Shown: positions 26,923-36,833, numbered from the stretch's first letter. The stretch: 64,000 nucleotides of DNA from Desulfurococcaceae archaeon MEX13E-LK6-19 (GCA_029637525.1 CP072660.1:558001-622000); one strand, 5' to 3'. Numbers and translations are program-made. The notes: generated by a model not told the origin, from the letters alone.

Positions 26923-27198
26923 ATGGAGATAGAGGTTAAGAAAGTCTCTGAAAGAGAAATAGTGGTGATTGTTAGAGGAGAAGGACACACTCTTGGCAAC
27001 CTCTTAGCTAAGCAAGCTATGATGCATCCACATGTAGTATTTGCCTCATACAGAATACCTCATCCCCTACAGGACAGAATGGAGATCTCAATAGCTGTTG
27101 ATGAAAACTATTCTGTAGACAAGGCATTGAAGGAAATTATTGATGCAATAAAAACCACGTTGGAGGAATTCAAGAAAAAACTTGAGGAAACACTTTGA
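26923..27198 (+). CDS. rpo11: RNA polymerase subunit Rpo11 (RpoL)
   Basis: Forms the assembly platform with Rpo3. 91 residues with the alpha-motif 'GEGHTLGNLLAKQAMMHPHVVFASYRIPHPL'. The ATG at 26923 (MEIEVKK) is preferred to an in-frame ATG at 26908. The next small gene starts at TTG overlapping its stop codon. Confidence 0.97.
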   Translation: MEIEVKKVSEREIVVIVRGEGHTLGNLLAKQAMMHPHVVFASYRIPHPLQDRMEISIAVDENYSVDKALKEIIDAIKTTLEEFKKKLEETL

Positions 27199-27548
27199 AG
27201 AAGGAAGCAAGAATACTATTCTTAAAAGAATGCAGTAGAGGCTATGCATTTATTGTTTGTCGCGGCAAGTCTATTGAGGAGATCTCAATTCATAGAGGAT
27301 ATGATCTACGTGAAGGGCTGAAGAAACTAAAAACACTAGAGGAAATCAGGTATTTCTATTGTATTGATTCGTGTGAACAAGGCGTTATAGGCTCCCTTGG
27401 GATCAAGTGTATAAGATACAGTGTGCTAGACCCCGATATTCTTTTCAATATCAAGCGTGTATTGAGTTCTCTATGTTACATCATAGATGTGTTTGGTAAA
27501 TCAAAACCTATTTCAGTCACTCATGTATGCATTAGTAAATCCTATTAA
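27195..27548 (+). CDS. Conserved-context hypothetical protein between rpo11 and TFS
   Basis: A 117-residue protein with no recognised domain. It has seven Cys residues ('KECSRGYAFIVCRG', 'YFYCIDSCEQG', 'GIKCIR', 'LCYIID', 'HVCIS'), not in CxxC pairs. Its TTG start overlaps the rpo11 stop, so translation is coupled. It may assist transcription, by position only. Confidence 0.6.
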   Translation: MKKEARILFLKECSRGYAFIVCRGKSIEEISIHRGYDLREGLKKLKTLEEIRYFYCIDSCEQGVIGSLGIKCIRYSVLDPDILFNIKRVLSSLCYIIDVFGKSKPISVTHVCISKSY

Positions 27549-27598
27549 TCTCTATAACAATTCCTAAAGACCTAGACCCTAAGTAAAAGGTGATCACA

Positions 27599-27946
27599 AT
27601 GAAGTTTTGCCCAAAATGCAGGTCAATAATGGTGCCTAAGAGAGAGGAAGGAAAGGTAGTATTCGTGTGTCCTCGGTGCGGATATAAATTAGAGCCAACG
27701 AGCAAAACTGAGTTAACAATGTATAAGAAGAGAGATGTTATCGAGCACACAGAGAAAGAGAAAACTATCGTTATCAGCAAGGAAGAAGAAGTTAAAGGGC
27801 TACCTGTAACAAGGGATGTTGTCTGTCCCAAATGTGGTAATAGAGAAGCATACTATTGGTTTTTGCAGACTAGAGCGGCAGACGAGCCTCCTACGAGATT
27901 CTTTAGATGTACTAAGTGCGGGTATGTGTGGAGAGAATACGACTAA
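27599..27946 (+). CDS. tfs: Transcription factor S (TFS, TFIIS-like)
   Basis: Rescues backtracked RNA polymerase by stimulating transcript cleavage. 115 residues with two zinc ribbons: N-terminal 'CPKCRSIMVPKREEGKVVFVCPRCG' and C-terminal 'CPKCGNREAYYW...CTKCGYVWREY' around the catalytic Asp-Glu in 'RAADEPPT'. The ATG at 27599 gives MKFCPKC; a GTG three codons earlier is possible. Confidence 0.96.
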   Translation: MKFCPKCRSIMVPKREEGKVVFVCPRCGYKLEPTSKTELTMYKKRDVIEHTEKEKTIVISKEEEVKGLPVTRDVVCPKCGNREAYYWFLQTRAADEPPTRFFRCTKCGYVWREYD

Positions 27947-27982
27947 CTTAATCCATTATTTATTTTAAGAGATCGGATCTGG

Positions 27983-28216
27983 GTGTATGATATAATGCAG
28001 GATACCGTATTTAATGATGAGTTTTTAAAGAAGGTTTTCTATAAACTTAATAACATTTTGACCGAGGCGTATCATTCAACGCCAAACTATATTTCATCTA
28101 AAACATTGATTGAAAGAGCTTTACTCATAACGCGCTCAATAATTAATTGTCTGGAAAGTAGTGGAAGGAAACCAAGTGCTGGTGAAAATAAAAAAGTACA
28201 CATAAATGTTTCCTAA
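27983..28216 (+). CDS. Small hypothetical protein upstream of PCNA
   Basis: A 77-residue open frame, mainly helical ('FLKKVFYKLNNILTEAYHSTPNYISSKTLIERALLITRSIINCLES'). No recognised family. It sits on the coding strand between tfs and pcn, starts at GTG with an ATG four codons in, and ends before a TATA box for pcn. Real but uncharacterised, or possibly non-coding; moderate doubt. Confidence 0.45.
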   Translation: MYDIMQDTVFNDEFLKKVFYKLNNILTEAYHSTPNYISSKTLIERALLITRSIINCLESSGRKPSAGENKKVHINVS

Positions 28217-28240
28217 GTGGAGTTTATATATCAACACTGC
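28217..28240 (+). promoter_or_regulatory. TATA promoter before PCNA
   Basis: AGTTTATATATCA at about 28221-28233 is a good archaeal TATA box and would start transcription roughly 35 bases before the pcn start codon. Confidence 0.5.
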
Positions 28241-28294
28241 ATAACTCTTAATATCGTGGGGTTGGGAAATTATTTTCTAGCGTGAGGTGTCGGT

Positions 28295-29041
28295 ATGAGG
28301 ATACTATTCTTTGATGCAAGAGTATGGAGATACGCTATAAACGCTGTAAGCAAGATAATAGAGGAGGCAGCTTTCGTCATCAATAATGAAGGGTTTAGAT
28401 TAAAGGCAATTGATGCTTCTCGTGTCGTACTGGTCGACTTTATTATGCCAAGCTCTAGTTTTGATGAATTCGAAGTAGAGAAAGAAGAAGTTATAGGAGT
28501 AAATCTAGAGGATTTATCAAAGATCCTTAGGAGAGCGACTAAAGCTGACAAACTAGAGCTGAAAACACTTGAGGCAGGAAGACTTGCTGTATCATTTATT
28601 GGTAAGGGTACAAGAACCTTTATCATACCATCAATTGAGACAACGGCTGAGAAACTACCTGAACTAAAGATTAAGTTCACTGTTAGAACAAAGATGATGA
28701 GCACTATTCTAAGAGATACAGTTAAGGACCTTGAGCCTATTGGTGATGCTATAGAGTTCCTGGCAAGACCCGATACACCAGTACTTAAGGCGAGAAGTTC
28801 AGGAGACCTAGGTGATGCAGAGATCGAGTTATCTGAGGAAATGGGTAGTCTCATAGAGTATTCTGCTGAAGAGGAAGCTAAAGCGATATATTCAACGGAC
28901 TACTTGTCAGATATAGTTTCAGCAGCACAAGCAGCTGATGAAGTCATATTTGAGTTTGGTACAGCGATACCATGCAAAATAGAGTTCATACTTCCTCAGG
29001 AAGGCCGGTTGATATTCTATGTCGCGCCTAGGACTGAGTAA
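28295..29041 (+). CDS. pcn: DNA sliding clamp PCNA
   Basis: Ring-shaped processivity factor for DNA polymerase, FEN-1 and ligase. 248 residues; two alpha-beta repeats with 'GFRLKAIDASRVVLVDFIMPSSSFDEF', 'VNLEDLSKILRRATKADKLEL' and a C-terminal 'AIPCKIEFILPQEGRLIFYVAPR'. Acts with FEN-1 (1-524) and PriS, which overlaps its end by 23 bases. Other Crenarchaeota carry up to three PCNAs; only one lies here. Confidence 0.97.
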   Translation: MRILFFDARVWRYAINAVSKIIEEAAFVINNEGFRLKAIDASRVVLVDFIMPSSSFDEFEVEKEEVIGVNLEDLSKILRRATKADKLELKTLEAGRLAVSFIGKGTRTFIIPSIETTAEKLPELKIKFTVRTKMMSTILRDTVKDLEPIGDAIEFLARPDTPVLKARSSGDLGDAEIELSEEMGSLIEYSAEEEAKAIYSTDYLSDIVSAAQAADEVIFEFGTAIPCKIEFILPQEGRLIFYVAPRTE

Positions 29042-30167
29042 TAGAAAATTTCTTCAAGATCTTCTTTACAAATACTATTCTCTAGAACCACTCAAGGAGC
29101 CTAGACTACTTCCTAAAAGGGAAATTGCCGTACAGCCTATTGGTAGTAAATCTTATGTAAGGCATTTGTCTTTTCCGTCAATGTCTATGTTGTATAAATA
29201 CATTTTATCGAAACCCCCACTACACTTGTACTACTCATCAGCAATATACGATAATCCCTCTTCCGAAGACATGGAGTCAAAAGGTTGGCTTGGCTCAGAT
29301 CTCATTTTTGATATAGACTCGGATCATTACCCGGGTTGTAGTGATGTAATCAGAATTTGTCCTAAATGTGGTTCTCTTGTTGGAGAAGAAGGTAATAAAT
29401 GCCCTAATTGTGGTTCTGAAGAACTGGTAAAAATTCCTCTATTTGACGAAAAGTGTTTGGAGATGGCTTGGAATGATGTGATAAAAATAATTGATGTAAT
29501 GGAGAGAGATTTTGGTGCAAAACAGTATGAAGTAGCATTTTCTGGTCATAGAGGTTTTCATGTAAAGTTTGAAGACGACTTCTTTAAAGACCTTGGGAGG
29601 GACGAGAGAAGAGTTATAGTTGATTACTTGACATTGAAGAATATATCTCTTGAGAAAATACTACAACCTACTGGAAGAGGAAGACGAAAAGACAAGGTAT
29701 TGTTTTACAAGAGAAACGAGTACGGGTTTAGAGCAAGACTAAGAGACTCTGTTTTGAGTGCTCTGGAGTATAGGGATCTTGGCGATGTTATTGAAGCAGA
29801 CTATAATGAGGTCGAGAAAATAGCTATGTTATGGAAAGTGGAAGTAGATCCTGTAGTCACTATGGATATCTCTAGGTTATCTAGATTCATAGGTTCAATA
29901 AACGGAAAAGCTGGATTAGCCGTCTGTGAACTCGATCCTGACAAGGGGCTCGAGCCGGTCTTTGATAAATATACTGTGTTCAGAGGAGAAGCTATTGTTG
30001 TCCCTCGAGTCGATCTCCCTGAAGTGAGAATTCTTGGCAGAAAGGTAAAATTGACTAAAGGCGAGAAAACTAAACTGGATGCTACGCTGGTTTTCTATCT
30101 AGCTGTCAGGGACCTGGTTGATGTTGTTGACTATAGTGGTGTAGAAGTGGTGAAGCCATGCAAATGA
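29019..30167 (+). CDS. priS: DNA primase small catalytic subunit PriS
   Basis: Synthesises primers for replication, with PriL. 382 residues: catalytic 'IFDIDSDHYPG' with the DxD metal pair, a zinc-binding insertion ('CPKCGSLVGEEGNKCPNCG'), 'YEVAFSGHRGFHVKF' (SGxxGxH nucleotide motif) and a later 'VTMDISRLSRFIGSINGKAGL' containing the third acidic motif. ATG start within the end of pcn. The GINS-like gene overlaps its end by ten bases. Confidence 0.97.
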   Translation: MSRLGLSNRKFLQDLLYKYYSLEPLKEPRLLPKREIAVQPIGSKSYVRHLSFPSMSMLYKYILSKPPLHLYYSSAIYDNPSSEDMESKGWLGSDLIFDIDSDHYPGCSDVIRICPKCGSLVGEEGNKCPNCGSEELVKIPLFDEKCLEMAWNDVIKIIDVMERDFGAKQYEVAFSGHRGFHVKFEDDFFKDLGRDERRVIVDYLTLKNISLEKILQPTGRGRRKDKVLFYKRNEYGFRARLRDSVLSALEYRDLGDVIEADYNEVEKIAMLWKVEVDPVVTMDISRLSRFIGSINGKAGLAVCELDPDKGLEPVFDKYTVFRGEAIVVPRVDLPEVRILGRKVKLTKGEKTKLDATLVFYLAVRDLVDVVDYSGVEVVKPCK

Positions 30168-30652
30168 AGTATCTTAGCCTGGCACGTGATGAACTACTGT
30201 CGAGCAAGATACTTAAAATTACAAGAGAAGACATTGAGGATTTCCATAAAGAATTATACCAGACAATAATTGATGTCAGGAGAGCTGGTGGGCTTTCACG
30301 GGAATATTTTTCAAAATACTTAAAGAAAATACTTGTTGACGCTGAGCTCTTGATCAGAGTAAGGCTCTTGAAGGCAGTCGCAGGTCTCGATATAGAGAAG
30401 GGTTCTTTTGACGAAATTGTCCTTGAAAATATTAATAATGTTATCGCGTTTCTAGCGAAATACATTGTGGGGCTTTTACTCACTACTCCCGATGGTAAAG
30501 TGTTGATGCGTGTAAAAGAAGAGGTGTCGTTTAGGAAAGCAAGGTATAGACCTGGTGACATAGTCGCTCTTGATCTAAATAAAGCGGTTCTGTATGTGCT
30601 CTCGGGTATAGCTGTACCTGTAGAGTCTGTTTTCGCTGGAATTACCTCGTGA
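30158..30652 (+). CDS. GINS complex subunit (Gins51/Gins15-like)
   Basis: A 164-residue protein with a helical A domain (about 1-115, '[21 protein letters not shown]...[27 protein letters not shown]') and a small C-terminal beta domain ('[26 protein letters not shown]') arranged A then B, as in Gins51/Gins15. GINS joins MCM and Cdc45/GAN in the replicative helicase. Overlap with priS and the archaeal habit of coupling primase with GINS support this. Subunit type is inferred. Confidence 0.65.
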   Translation: MQMKYLSLARDELLSSKILKITREDIEDFHKELYQTIIDVRRAGGLSREYFSKYLKKILVDAELLIRVRLLKAVAGLDIEKGSFDEIVLENINNVIAFLAKYIVGLLLTTPDGKVLMRVKEEVSFRKARYRPGDIVALDLNKAVLYVLSGIAVPVESVFAGITS

Positions 30653-30735
30653 TTATGGTAAGCTTTAATATCTCTAATACACTAGACATGGAAGGTAGCG
30701 AGGAAGAGAGTATAACAGCGGTATGGGGAGGCTCA

Positions 30736-31023
30736 ATGAAGTTTCCTAAAGTAATAGTAACTTATTGTCCTCGTTGTAAAACACATACTGAACATAGTGT
30801 AACAATATACAAGCATGGCAAAAGAAGAGCTCTTGCTGAGGGAGAAAGAAGATATAGAAGAAAACAAGAAGGTTATGGTTCTAAGAGGAAGCCTGAACAG
30901 AAAAGATTTGCTAAAGTAACAAAAAAGGTTGTATTGAAGCTTAAGTGCAGGAAATGTGGCTACATACTACACAGGAGAGGAATTAGGCTAAAGAAAGTCG
31001 AGTTGGTTGAGGTGGCTAAGTAA
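30736..31023 (+). CDS. rpl44e: Ribosomal protein L44e
   Basis: Zinc-binding large-subunit protein of 95 residues: '[31 protein letters not shown]' and '[18 protein letters not shown]' give the two CxxC knuckles. The ATG at 30736 is family-standard; the in-frame upstream extension from 30649 is probably not translated. Stop overlaps the S27e start. Confidence 0.97.
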   Translation: MKFPKVIVTYCPRCKTHTEHSVTIYKHGKRRALAEGERRYRRKQEGYGSKRKPEQKRFAKVTKKVVLKLKCRKCGYILHRRGIRLKKVELVEVAK

Positions 31024-31232
31024 TGGTTAAGAAACGGAAGATCCTTATACCTCAACCACGTAGCCGTTTCCTTAAAGTAGTGTGCAAAGTTTGTGGAGCT
31101 GAAAACATTGTTTTCAGTCATGCAACATTCCCGGTTAGATGCAAGGTTTGTGGTACACAGCTGGTCAGGCCAACAGGAGGTAAAGCAGAGATTATAAGAA
31201 AGAATGCTGAAGTCGTGGCCGAGCTTGGATAA
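31023..31232 (+). CDS. rps27e: Ribosomal protein S27e
   Basis: Small-subunit zinc protein of 69 residues with '[24 protein letters not shown]'. ATG overlaps the L44e stop by one base (TAATG). The pair is conserved in archaea before aIF2alpha. Confidence 0.97.
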   Translation: MVKKRKILIPQPRSRFLKVVCKVCGAENIVFSHATFPVRCKVCGTQLVRPTGGKAEIIRKNAEVVAELG

Positions 31233-31331
31233 ACTTATTTTATTTCATTGATTAATCAGGCGAACTCAATTTATATTATTCCTGCTCTTACTCTTATTCT
31301 CGACTAGAGCAAGAATACTTGGGTGTATAGT

Positions 31332-32138
31332 ATGAGTGTGCTTAAGCCTAGGAAAGAGTTGCCTCATGTTGGCGAGTATGTCGTAGCTACTGTCAAGGAG
31401 ATATTCGACTATGGTGCATACGTTACACTAGACGAATATGGTGGTCTTCAAGCATATTTACCTTGGAGTGAAGTATCAACGAGATGGGTTAGGAATATCA
31501 GAGATGTGATCAGGGAAGGCCAGAAGATTGTTGTTAAAGTTATTAGAGTTAATAGACACAGGAAAACAGTTGATGTCTCGCTAAAGAAGGTTAGTGATAG
31601 TGATCGTAGGAAGAAAATGATGTGGTGGAAACGGTATGTAAAAGCAGCTAAAATTGTTGAAATAGTTGCTCAGAAAATAGGGAAACCTATTGATGAGGCC
31701 TATGAGAAAGTTATATGGAAACTTGAAGACTACTATGGCGATCCATTATATGGGCTTGAAGAAGCTGTTCTCCGAGGACCAGAGGCTCTTAGAGAGGCTG
31801 GTGTACCTGAAGACTGGATTGAGCCGTTGATGCAGGAGATAAACAGGCATATAAAGATAAAGAAGGTTAGGATACGTGGCACGTTTATACTGAGAAGCCT
31901 TAAACCTTATGGAGTAGAGGATATAAAGAAAATATTGCTCACGATACCTGAGGTTGCTAAGAAGTTTGAAAAAGTATCTGTTAAAGTATACACCCTAGGT
32001 GCGCCAAGGTACGTTGTTGAAGTAGAGGCCCCTGACTATAAGATCGCTGAGAAAGCTCTCTCGGCAATAGTTGAGCAGGCAACCACTATGGCTAAAGACC
32101 TTGGTGTTGAAGCTAAGTTTGAGCGTGAGAAACGATGA
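31332..32138 (+). CDS. eif2a: Translation initiation factor aIF2 subunit alpha
   Basis: Part of the ternary complex that delivers initiator tRNA. 268 residues: an N-terminal S1 domain ('[37 protein letters not shown]'), a helical middle and a C-terminal alpha-beta domain ('[24 protein letters not shown]'). The ATG at 31332 (MSVLKP) is preferred to the upstream GTG at 31323. nop10 overlaps by ATGA. Confidence 0.96.
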   Translation: MSVLKPRKELPHVGEYVVATVKEIFDYGAYVTLDEYGGLQAYLPWSEVSTRWVRNIRDVIREGQKIVVKVIRVNRHRKTVDVSLKKVSDSDRRKKMMWWKRYVKAAKIVEIVAQKIGKPIDEAYEKVIWKLEDYYGDPLYGLEEAVLRGPEALREAGVPEDWIEPLMQEINRHIKIKKVRIRGTFILRSLKPYGVEDIKKILLTIPEVAKKFEKVSVKVYTLGAPRYVVEVEAPDYKIAEKALSAIVEQATTMAKDLGVEAKFEREKR

Positions 32139-32335
32139 ACTGGCTTATGAGGAAATGCCCTGTTTGCGGAAGATATACGTTGAATAAAGACAAGTGTCCC
32201 GCGTGTGGAGCAAAAGTTGTTGTTCCACATCCGCCAAGGTTCTCTCCTGAGGATAAATACATAGAGTACAGATTGAAAATGAAAGCAGAGGCTGGTTTAC
32301 TAAAAATAGATGAACAACCACTCTTTGATCCTTAG
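32135..32335 (+). CDS. nop10: Nop10, H/ACA RNP protein
   Basis: Core protein of box H/ACA pseudouridylation RNPs, 66 residues. '[24 protein letters not shown]' supplies the zinc ribbon, then the conserved '[20 protein letters not shown]' linear segment. An internal ATG at codon 5 is an alternative start. Its stop overlaps the end of the convergent AglB-like gene by four bases. Confidence 0.96.
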   Translation: MNWLMRKCPVCGRYTLNKDKCPACGAKVVVPHPPRFSPEDKYIEYRLKMKAEAGLLKIDEQPLFDP

Positions 32336-34398
32336 CTTGTTTCTTCTGGTGGTACAAACTCATATAACGCCACTAATACTCTTATCTCGTAATCACCCAT
32401 GTCGGTGTGTACTGTATCTAGATAGGTCATTGTTGCCTTTACTAGTTTAAAGTACTTTAGTTCAGGGAAGTCAGTTCTTGTTAATGGATTACTTGATACG
32501 AGATTGTTTACGGGATTATATCCAAGCTGGAATATAGCATCGGTTACTAGTCTCACGAGTAGCGTCTTTTCTGCTTTGGGGCTCCAGGCTAATGATAGTT
32601 GTAGAGATGATCTTATTGGTGCCTGTAAGCTTATGTATTCAGCGGACTTCTTTCCTGACAATGTAACGTACTCAAAGAGTCTGGCAATATCGCCGAACGG
32701 TATATATATTATTTCAGGCATTCCATAGGCTCCTTCTCCCGCTACATAAGCCCTACCTATGTGTACAGCTTTTCTTACAAGACCCAGTGGTGTTTTGTCT
32801 ACTGAGACAAGTTCTGTTACTAGTATGTAGACCTTGTATTTACTCGTGTCAATATATTTCTCTATGAGTGCACGTGCAGTTTCTTCATCGCTAATCATTA
32901 TGAGTGATATGATTCTCTTATTCGCATCAGGCCCATGATCGTCGGCAAGTGTGTGAACAGGTTTTAACCCAGTTACCCAGGCTGCTTTATCCCAATGCAC
33001 TATTACTACAGAGTTTTCTTTAACAAGGTTTAGGAGAGTAGCTAGACCGCTTTCATTGATAACCTTGTAGCCATGCCCTGCTGGTGTTATTCCACTATAG
33101 TATATTTGTGGAGGTGTTGATGCAACATTATAGGAGCCTGCGACACCACCGGCAAGAATACCAATTATGATCCATGTTAGTATTGCTAGGGCAAAGACTC
33201 TTAGTTTGCCTTTATATTCTTTGTAAATAAAGTCTGCAACTTTGCTCAAGGCAAACATTATGAATGGTGAAATAGCTAGTGTGGCAAGTACAGATAATGG
33301 AGGCTCGATGTATGCCGCTATTATACACGTCAAGAACAATATGATACTTACTACTTCAACGGAATTCCTCTTCAAATCAGCTAATAGACGTGACCTCAAG
33401 TACATTACTAGAGCGAATGGCGCCAAGATAACTACTGGGAATATGTCTACTACAGGATTGTATTCTTTTGAATAGGGTTCTGGTAGGCCTGGAGGATTGA
33501 AGAATGTGATAATGATATAAGTTAGTATTATAGCGGCTGCTAACGAGAATATCGTTGAGATAAATCTCCATATGTTTCGTTTAAACGCTATTGTTATTGC
33601 TGAAACGAAAGTGTACTCTAGGTATGAGAATATTGTTGTTGTGCCCAAGAGTATTAATGCGAATAGATGGTATACAGTGAAGTACTTATTTACGGCAGCT
33701 AATATCAGTGTTGTAAGGAATACTATTGATGCTGCTAAGAGTGTTCTCTTATCTATAGCACCTGAGTACATTAACGTGATCATGTAAAGTGATAGAACTA
33801 ATGGTATAATCCATGCAGCCGACCATATGAACCATGAGACAGTGTATATTATGATGCTTGCTGTAAAGATTTTCCAGAAGTTTTTGACATCGGTAGTGTA
33901 CTTGGGTAGTAACGCCAGTAGTACTATTGTTAGTACACCAATAGGCATTGCTATGTAGGATCCATAGTTTGTGTATTTAAACCAATAAGCAGTAGCTGGG
34001 ACAAGCAGTGTTAGTGCCAAGGCAAGCGATGAAGTTAGTTTATCTCGAAACATTATGTACGCTAGTACAAGTGCTTCAATACCCAAAAGTATGCCCATCA
34101 CAAGCGTTAATATACCTGGATTAAGATTGCCTGCATAGGCATTGATGATGTCTAACAGAATAGGTGAACGTGTAAGATCTTTACCTACAGGAAACCATAG
34201 ATACGGGTCATCAACAATACTTCCTCCATTTGCAATATACTTCAATATATGGATATGATACCAAGATATCTTGTCATCGTAGAAACTCTTGTCTACCGAG
34301 ACATATGTTGTGTAGATATAAGATACTATTGAAGCAAGAATTATTATTAGGCCAATAATTGTTACAAGACCTGTTTTGTCTTTAATAGACCTTAGCAT
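32332..34398 (-). CDS. AglB/STT3-like oligosaccharyltransferase with degenerate WWDYG motif
   Basis: A 688-residue integral membrane protein with about 12-13 hydrophobic segments over residues 10-415, then an extracytoplasmic domain of about 270. The first loop reads '[36 protein letters not shown]', the STT3 pattern with its acidic metal ligands. The second signature, normally WWDYG followed by 'W.T', is here [11 protein letters not shown] (467-477) then '[13 protein letters not shown]'. This site binds the +2 Ser/Thr of the sequon. It would transfer lipid-linked glycans to Asn, or to a different sequon, if active. Length is at the short end for archaeal AglB. Confidence 0.75.
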   Translation of the reverse strand: MLRSIKDKTGLVTIIGLIIILASIVSYIYTTYVSVDKSFYDDKISWYHIHILKYIANGGSIVDDPYLWFPVGKDLTRSPILLDIINAYAGNLNPGILTLVMGILLGIEALVLAYIMFRDKLTSSLALALTLLVPATAYWFKYTNYGSYIAMPIGVLTIVLLALLPKYTTDVKNFWKIFTASIIIYTVSWFIWSAAWIIPLVLSLYMITLMYSGAIDKRTLLAASIVFLTTLILAAVNKYFTVYHLFALILLGTTTIFSYLEYTFVSAITIAFKRNIWRFISTIFSLAAAIILTYIIITFFNPPGLPEPYSKEYNPVVDIFPVVILAPFALVMYLRSRLLADLKRNSVEVVSIILFLTCIIAAYIEPPLSVLATLAISPFIMFALSKVADFIYKEYKGKLRVFALAILTWIIIGILAGGVAGSYNVASTPPQIYYSGITPAGHGYKVINESGLATLLNLVKENSVVIVHWDKAAWVTGLKPVHTLADDHGPDANKRIISLIMISDEETARALIEKYIDTSKYKVYILVTELVSVDKTPLGLVRKAVHIGRAYVAGEGAYGMPEIIYIPFGDIARLFEYVTLSGKKSAEYISLQAPIRSSLQLSLAWSPKAEKTLLVRLVTDAIFQLGYNPVNNLVSSNPLTRTDFPELKYFKLVKATMTYLDTVHTDMGDYEIRVLVALYEFVPPEETS

Positions 34399-34494
34399 AA
34401 GTACTCCCTTGCTTCATTAGCTCTAACTTTAGAAGAAAAGGGGGATAAGAATAAAAATTATTTCCTCCAACCCTTTAAAGACAGGTGAATAGAA

Positions 34495-34896
34495 TTGACT
34501 AGAATTAAGAGAACGCTGCTTGCTCATTTCTTTGAGTATGAGTACTTTATAGAGAGTACTGCAAGATATGTTATAGGAATAGTGTTTGCAGCATCAATAT
34601 TCTTTCTCAGCAACTGGTATAATGCCATAAAGATCTATAGGGAAATGCCTTCATACTACGGGTTCTATATCCTGGGATTATCGCTACTTACAACATCGTT
34701 GTCTCTATTGACTTTAATAGTTGCATTCCTTATTCCGCGGTTTGAAGAAGTATTTCAGCCACGTGGTTTTAAGAGAATTCTAAGTAAAGGACGTGAGAAA
34801 CATATTACCGTAGCAGTAGTTTTAGTGATATTGTCGCTTGTCTCAGCAATAATATTCTTAGGATACTATACTGAGGCAGTATTGAAAGTAGGGTGA
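34495..34896 (+). CDS. Small membrane protein, unknown
   Basis: A 133-residue protein with three probable membrane helices: about 25-42 ('YVIGIVFAASIFFLSNW'), 54-80 ('YGFYILGLSLLTTSLSLLTLIVAFLI') and 104-126 ('ITVAVVLVILSLVSAIIFLGYY'). A short basic loop links the last two. TTG start. It diverges from the AglB-like gene across 96 bases and converges with carS. No family recognised. Confidence 0.6.
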   Translation: MTRIKRTLLAHFFEYEYFIESTARYVIGIVFAASIFFLSNWYNAIKIYREMPSYYGFYILGLSLLTTSLSLLTLIVAFLIPRFEEVFQPRGFKRILSKGREKHITVAVVLVILSLVSAIIFLGYYTEAVLKVG

Positions 34897-34916
34897 TAGA
34901 GAAATACTTAACTGTT

Positions 34917-35441
34917 TTACCAAGGTTTGTCTTTTAACCCTAGATTGTATGCAATAACATTTGTTGTTATGTGGAGTAGTAGTATTATGGTAAATGAGAA
35001 TACTACAAAGAATAAATGAGCTATGGTAATCAGCCCTGTTATCATGTAAAGTATGGTTGCTCCTATAGCGAAGTCTAGTTGATCGAATACTGGTAAGGGT
35101 TCACCTCGCTGTATTCCTAGTCTTCTCTTGAAGAATGATTCACAGATGTCGCCAAGTAAGCCAGCTATTGATGCCGCGAAGAATATTGGTAGTAATGGTT
35201 CTTCTCTGAAAAACAGTGATACCGCCAGGGAGGCTAAGAAACCTCCTATACTACCAATTAATAGACCTTCCCAAGTCTTGCCGTCTCCGAGAATTCTTTT
35301 TCCATCAATGAATAGTTTCCCAGAGTCTATGGGTCTACCTTTCTTCAAAAGTACTGGCATGGCATTTGCGATCATTGGTGGACCATAGTACTTCAATAAG
35401 AATACTAGGAGTTCTTCAGCTATAGTCAATCCACTCCACAC
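34917..35441 (-). CDS. carS: CDP-archaeol synthase CarS
   Basis: Membrane enzyme that activates digeranylgeranylglyceryl phosphate with CTP in archaeal phospholipid synthesis. 174 residues, five hydrophobic segments, and the family signature 'SGKLFIDGKRILGDGKTWEGLLIGSIGG' with a following 'GLLGDICESFFKRRLGIQRGEPLPVFDQLDFAIGA'. GTG start. Its 5' end overlaps the RadB-like gene by 26 bases. Confidence 0.94.
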   Translation of the reverse strand: MWSGLTIAEELLVFLLKYYGPPMIANAMPVLLKKGRPIDSGKLFIDGKRILGDGKTWEGLLIGSIGGFLASLAVSLFFREEPLLPIFFAASIAGLLGDICESFFKRRLGIQRGEPLPVFDQLDFAIGATILYMITGLITIAHLFFVVFSFTIILLLHITTNVIAYNLGLKDKPW

Positions 35442-36045
35442 CGCTTTCCTCTATAATGAATTTCAATTGGATATCCTTCTTATCTAAAGGCTTTACTATC
35501 TTAAGAACTCTCTCGCCGTCACTTCTGAGTAATTGTATTATTAAGTCAAACCAAAACTCTAGAATAGGCATACCTGAAGCAGTAACTTCTTCGCCATCAA
35601 TAGACTCTACTGCCCTTACTTGGGCTGAAGAATATACGACAGTGCTATTCTTTAGAGTGATATACTTGAGTAAACCTAGTATAATTCCTAGTTTCTCTAT
35701 TGACTTCTCTTTATATGCTTCAAGCCTGAAGGGAGCGTTTATACTGTCAATTATTATGCCGTCAACGCGTTTCATTAATGGTATTGTCAGAATAAGTTTC
35801 AATAACTCATCGAGACTATATACTTCAGCGAAAAACACGTTGCTATAATCCTTCTCTCGTGGAGCCACTCTAGCCATATACATGCTGCCTTCGGTGCTTA
35901 TAAAGAGGATCTTCCATCCATTGATTGAGAGATTTCTAGCAATCGTGAGCAACAATGTTGTTTTTCCTGTACCAGCTTCTCCATAGACAAGTATCATTCT
36001 ATGCTTCTCTAGTATCTCGTCTAGAATACTTGATCCTGTGAGCAT
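35416..36045 (-). CDS. RadB-like RecA-superfamily ATPase
   Basis: A 209-residue single RecA-fold protein: Walker A 'GEAGTGKTT' (18-26), 'ILFISTEGSMYMARVAP', Walker B 'VDGIIIDSINAPF'. It lacks the N-terminal HhH of RadA, so it is a RadB-type or related crenarchaeal paralogue that may act in recombination or repair. The identity between RadB and other short paralogues is not settled by sequence reading. Co-transcribed with carS. Confidence 0.72.
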   Translation of the reverse strand: MLTGSSILDEILEKHRMILVYGEAGTGKTTLLLTIARNLSINGWKILFISTEGSMYMARVAPREKDYSNVFFAEVYSLDELLKLILTIPLMKRVDGIIIDSINAPFRLEAYKEKSIEKLGIILGLLKYITLKNSTVVYSSAQVRAVESIDGEEVTASGMPILEFWFDLIIQLLRSDGERVLKIVKPLDKKDIQLKFIIEESGVEWIDYS

Positions 36046-36122
36046 AGAGTCAGCACTTCCTTTAGCAACGTTATGTAGGGAGGTATAGTGTCCTTATAGA
36101 GATTTTAGAGTGTATTAGAGAA

Positions 36123-36833
36123 ATGTTTTATGGGACTAATGGTATGGAGAAACGTAGACTAGTAGTGCTGGTATACGAACCTAAGAGATTCCGGCAAGTA
36201 CTTGATAGGTTGAAGAAGAGAAGAATACCATTCTCCATACCAGACGATATTAAAGACATTAAACCAGGTGATGTTGTTTATACTGATGACCCCAGGATTG
36301 CCATGGAGCTCATGGAGAAAGGTGTGCTTGTTTTCCTTGATGATAAGGGTAGTGATAGTGTTTTGGAGAAAGCAATACTTTCTCTGAAATTCAAAAACGA
36401 ATACAATGAATTAACTGTAGGTGTTGACCCTGGGGATAGATTTGTAGTTGTTGTACTAGCTGATGGCAGTATTGTTGATTTCAATATAAGTTATTCTATA
36501 GAGGAAGCCCTTGACTACATACGCTGGGTTCTAAAGGTTTTTCCGGCAAAAAAGAAGATTATCAAGATCGGTGGTGGAGTCGGCGGCATAGCGTTTCTCG
36601 ACAAGCTATGTAAAAGTCTTGGACTAGTAGTCAAAGAAACTAGAACAAAGATCATGGTTGTCGACGAGGGTAATAGTACTCCAAAGACTAGATGGCGTAA
36701 TCCCTTTATAGAAAGGATCATTAGTGTTATACCCGATAGTATTCCCTATAGGAAAGACCTGTATGCTGCAACAGCAATAGCGTTGAAACAAGGTGTTTTG
36801 GTGGAGGATAGTGATGAGGATAAGCCTTCCTAA
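36123..36833 (+). CDS. RuvC/RNase H-fold protein, unknown function
   Basis: A 236-residue protein. The first 90 residues resemble a small alpha-beta domain ('EPKRFRQVLDRLKKRRIPFS', 'DDPRIAMELMEKGVLVFL'). The rest shows RuvC/YqgF-like landmarks: 'TVGVDPGDRFVVVVLADG' (first acidic strand), 'KKIIKIGGGVGGIAFLDKL' and a terminal 'YRKDLYAATAIALKQG' (last acidic helix). Nuclease or resolvase activity is an inference. An internal ATG at 36144 is an alternative start. Overlaps the kinase gene by 20 bases. Confidence 0.6.
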   Translation: MFYGTNGMEKRRLVVLVYEPKRFRQVLDRLKKRRIPFSIPDDIKDIKPGDVVYTDDPRIAMELMEKGVLVFLDDKGSDSVLEKAILSLKFKNEYNELTVGVDPGDRFVVVVLADGSIVDFNISYSIEEALDYIRWVLKVFPAKKKIIKIGGGVGGIAFLDKLCKSLGLVVKETRTKIMVVDEGNSTPKTRWRNPFIERIISVIPDSIPYRKDLYAATAIALKQGVLVEDSDEDKPS

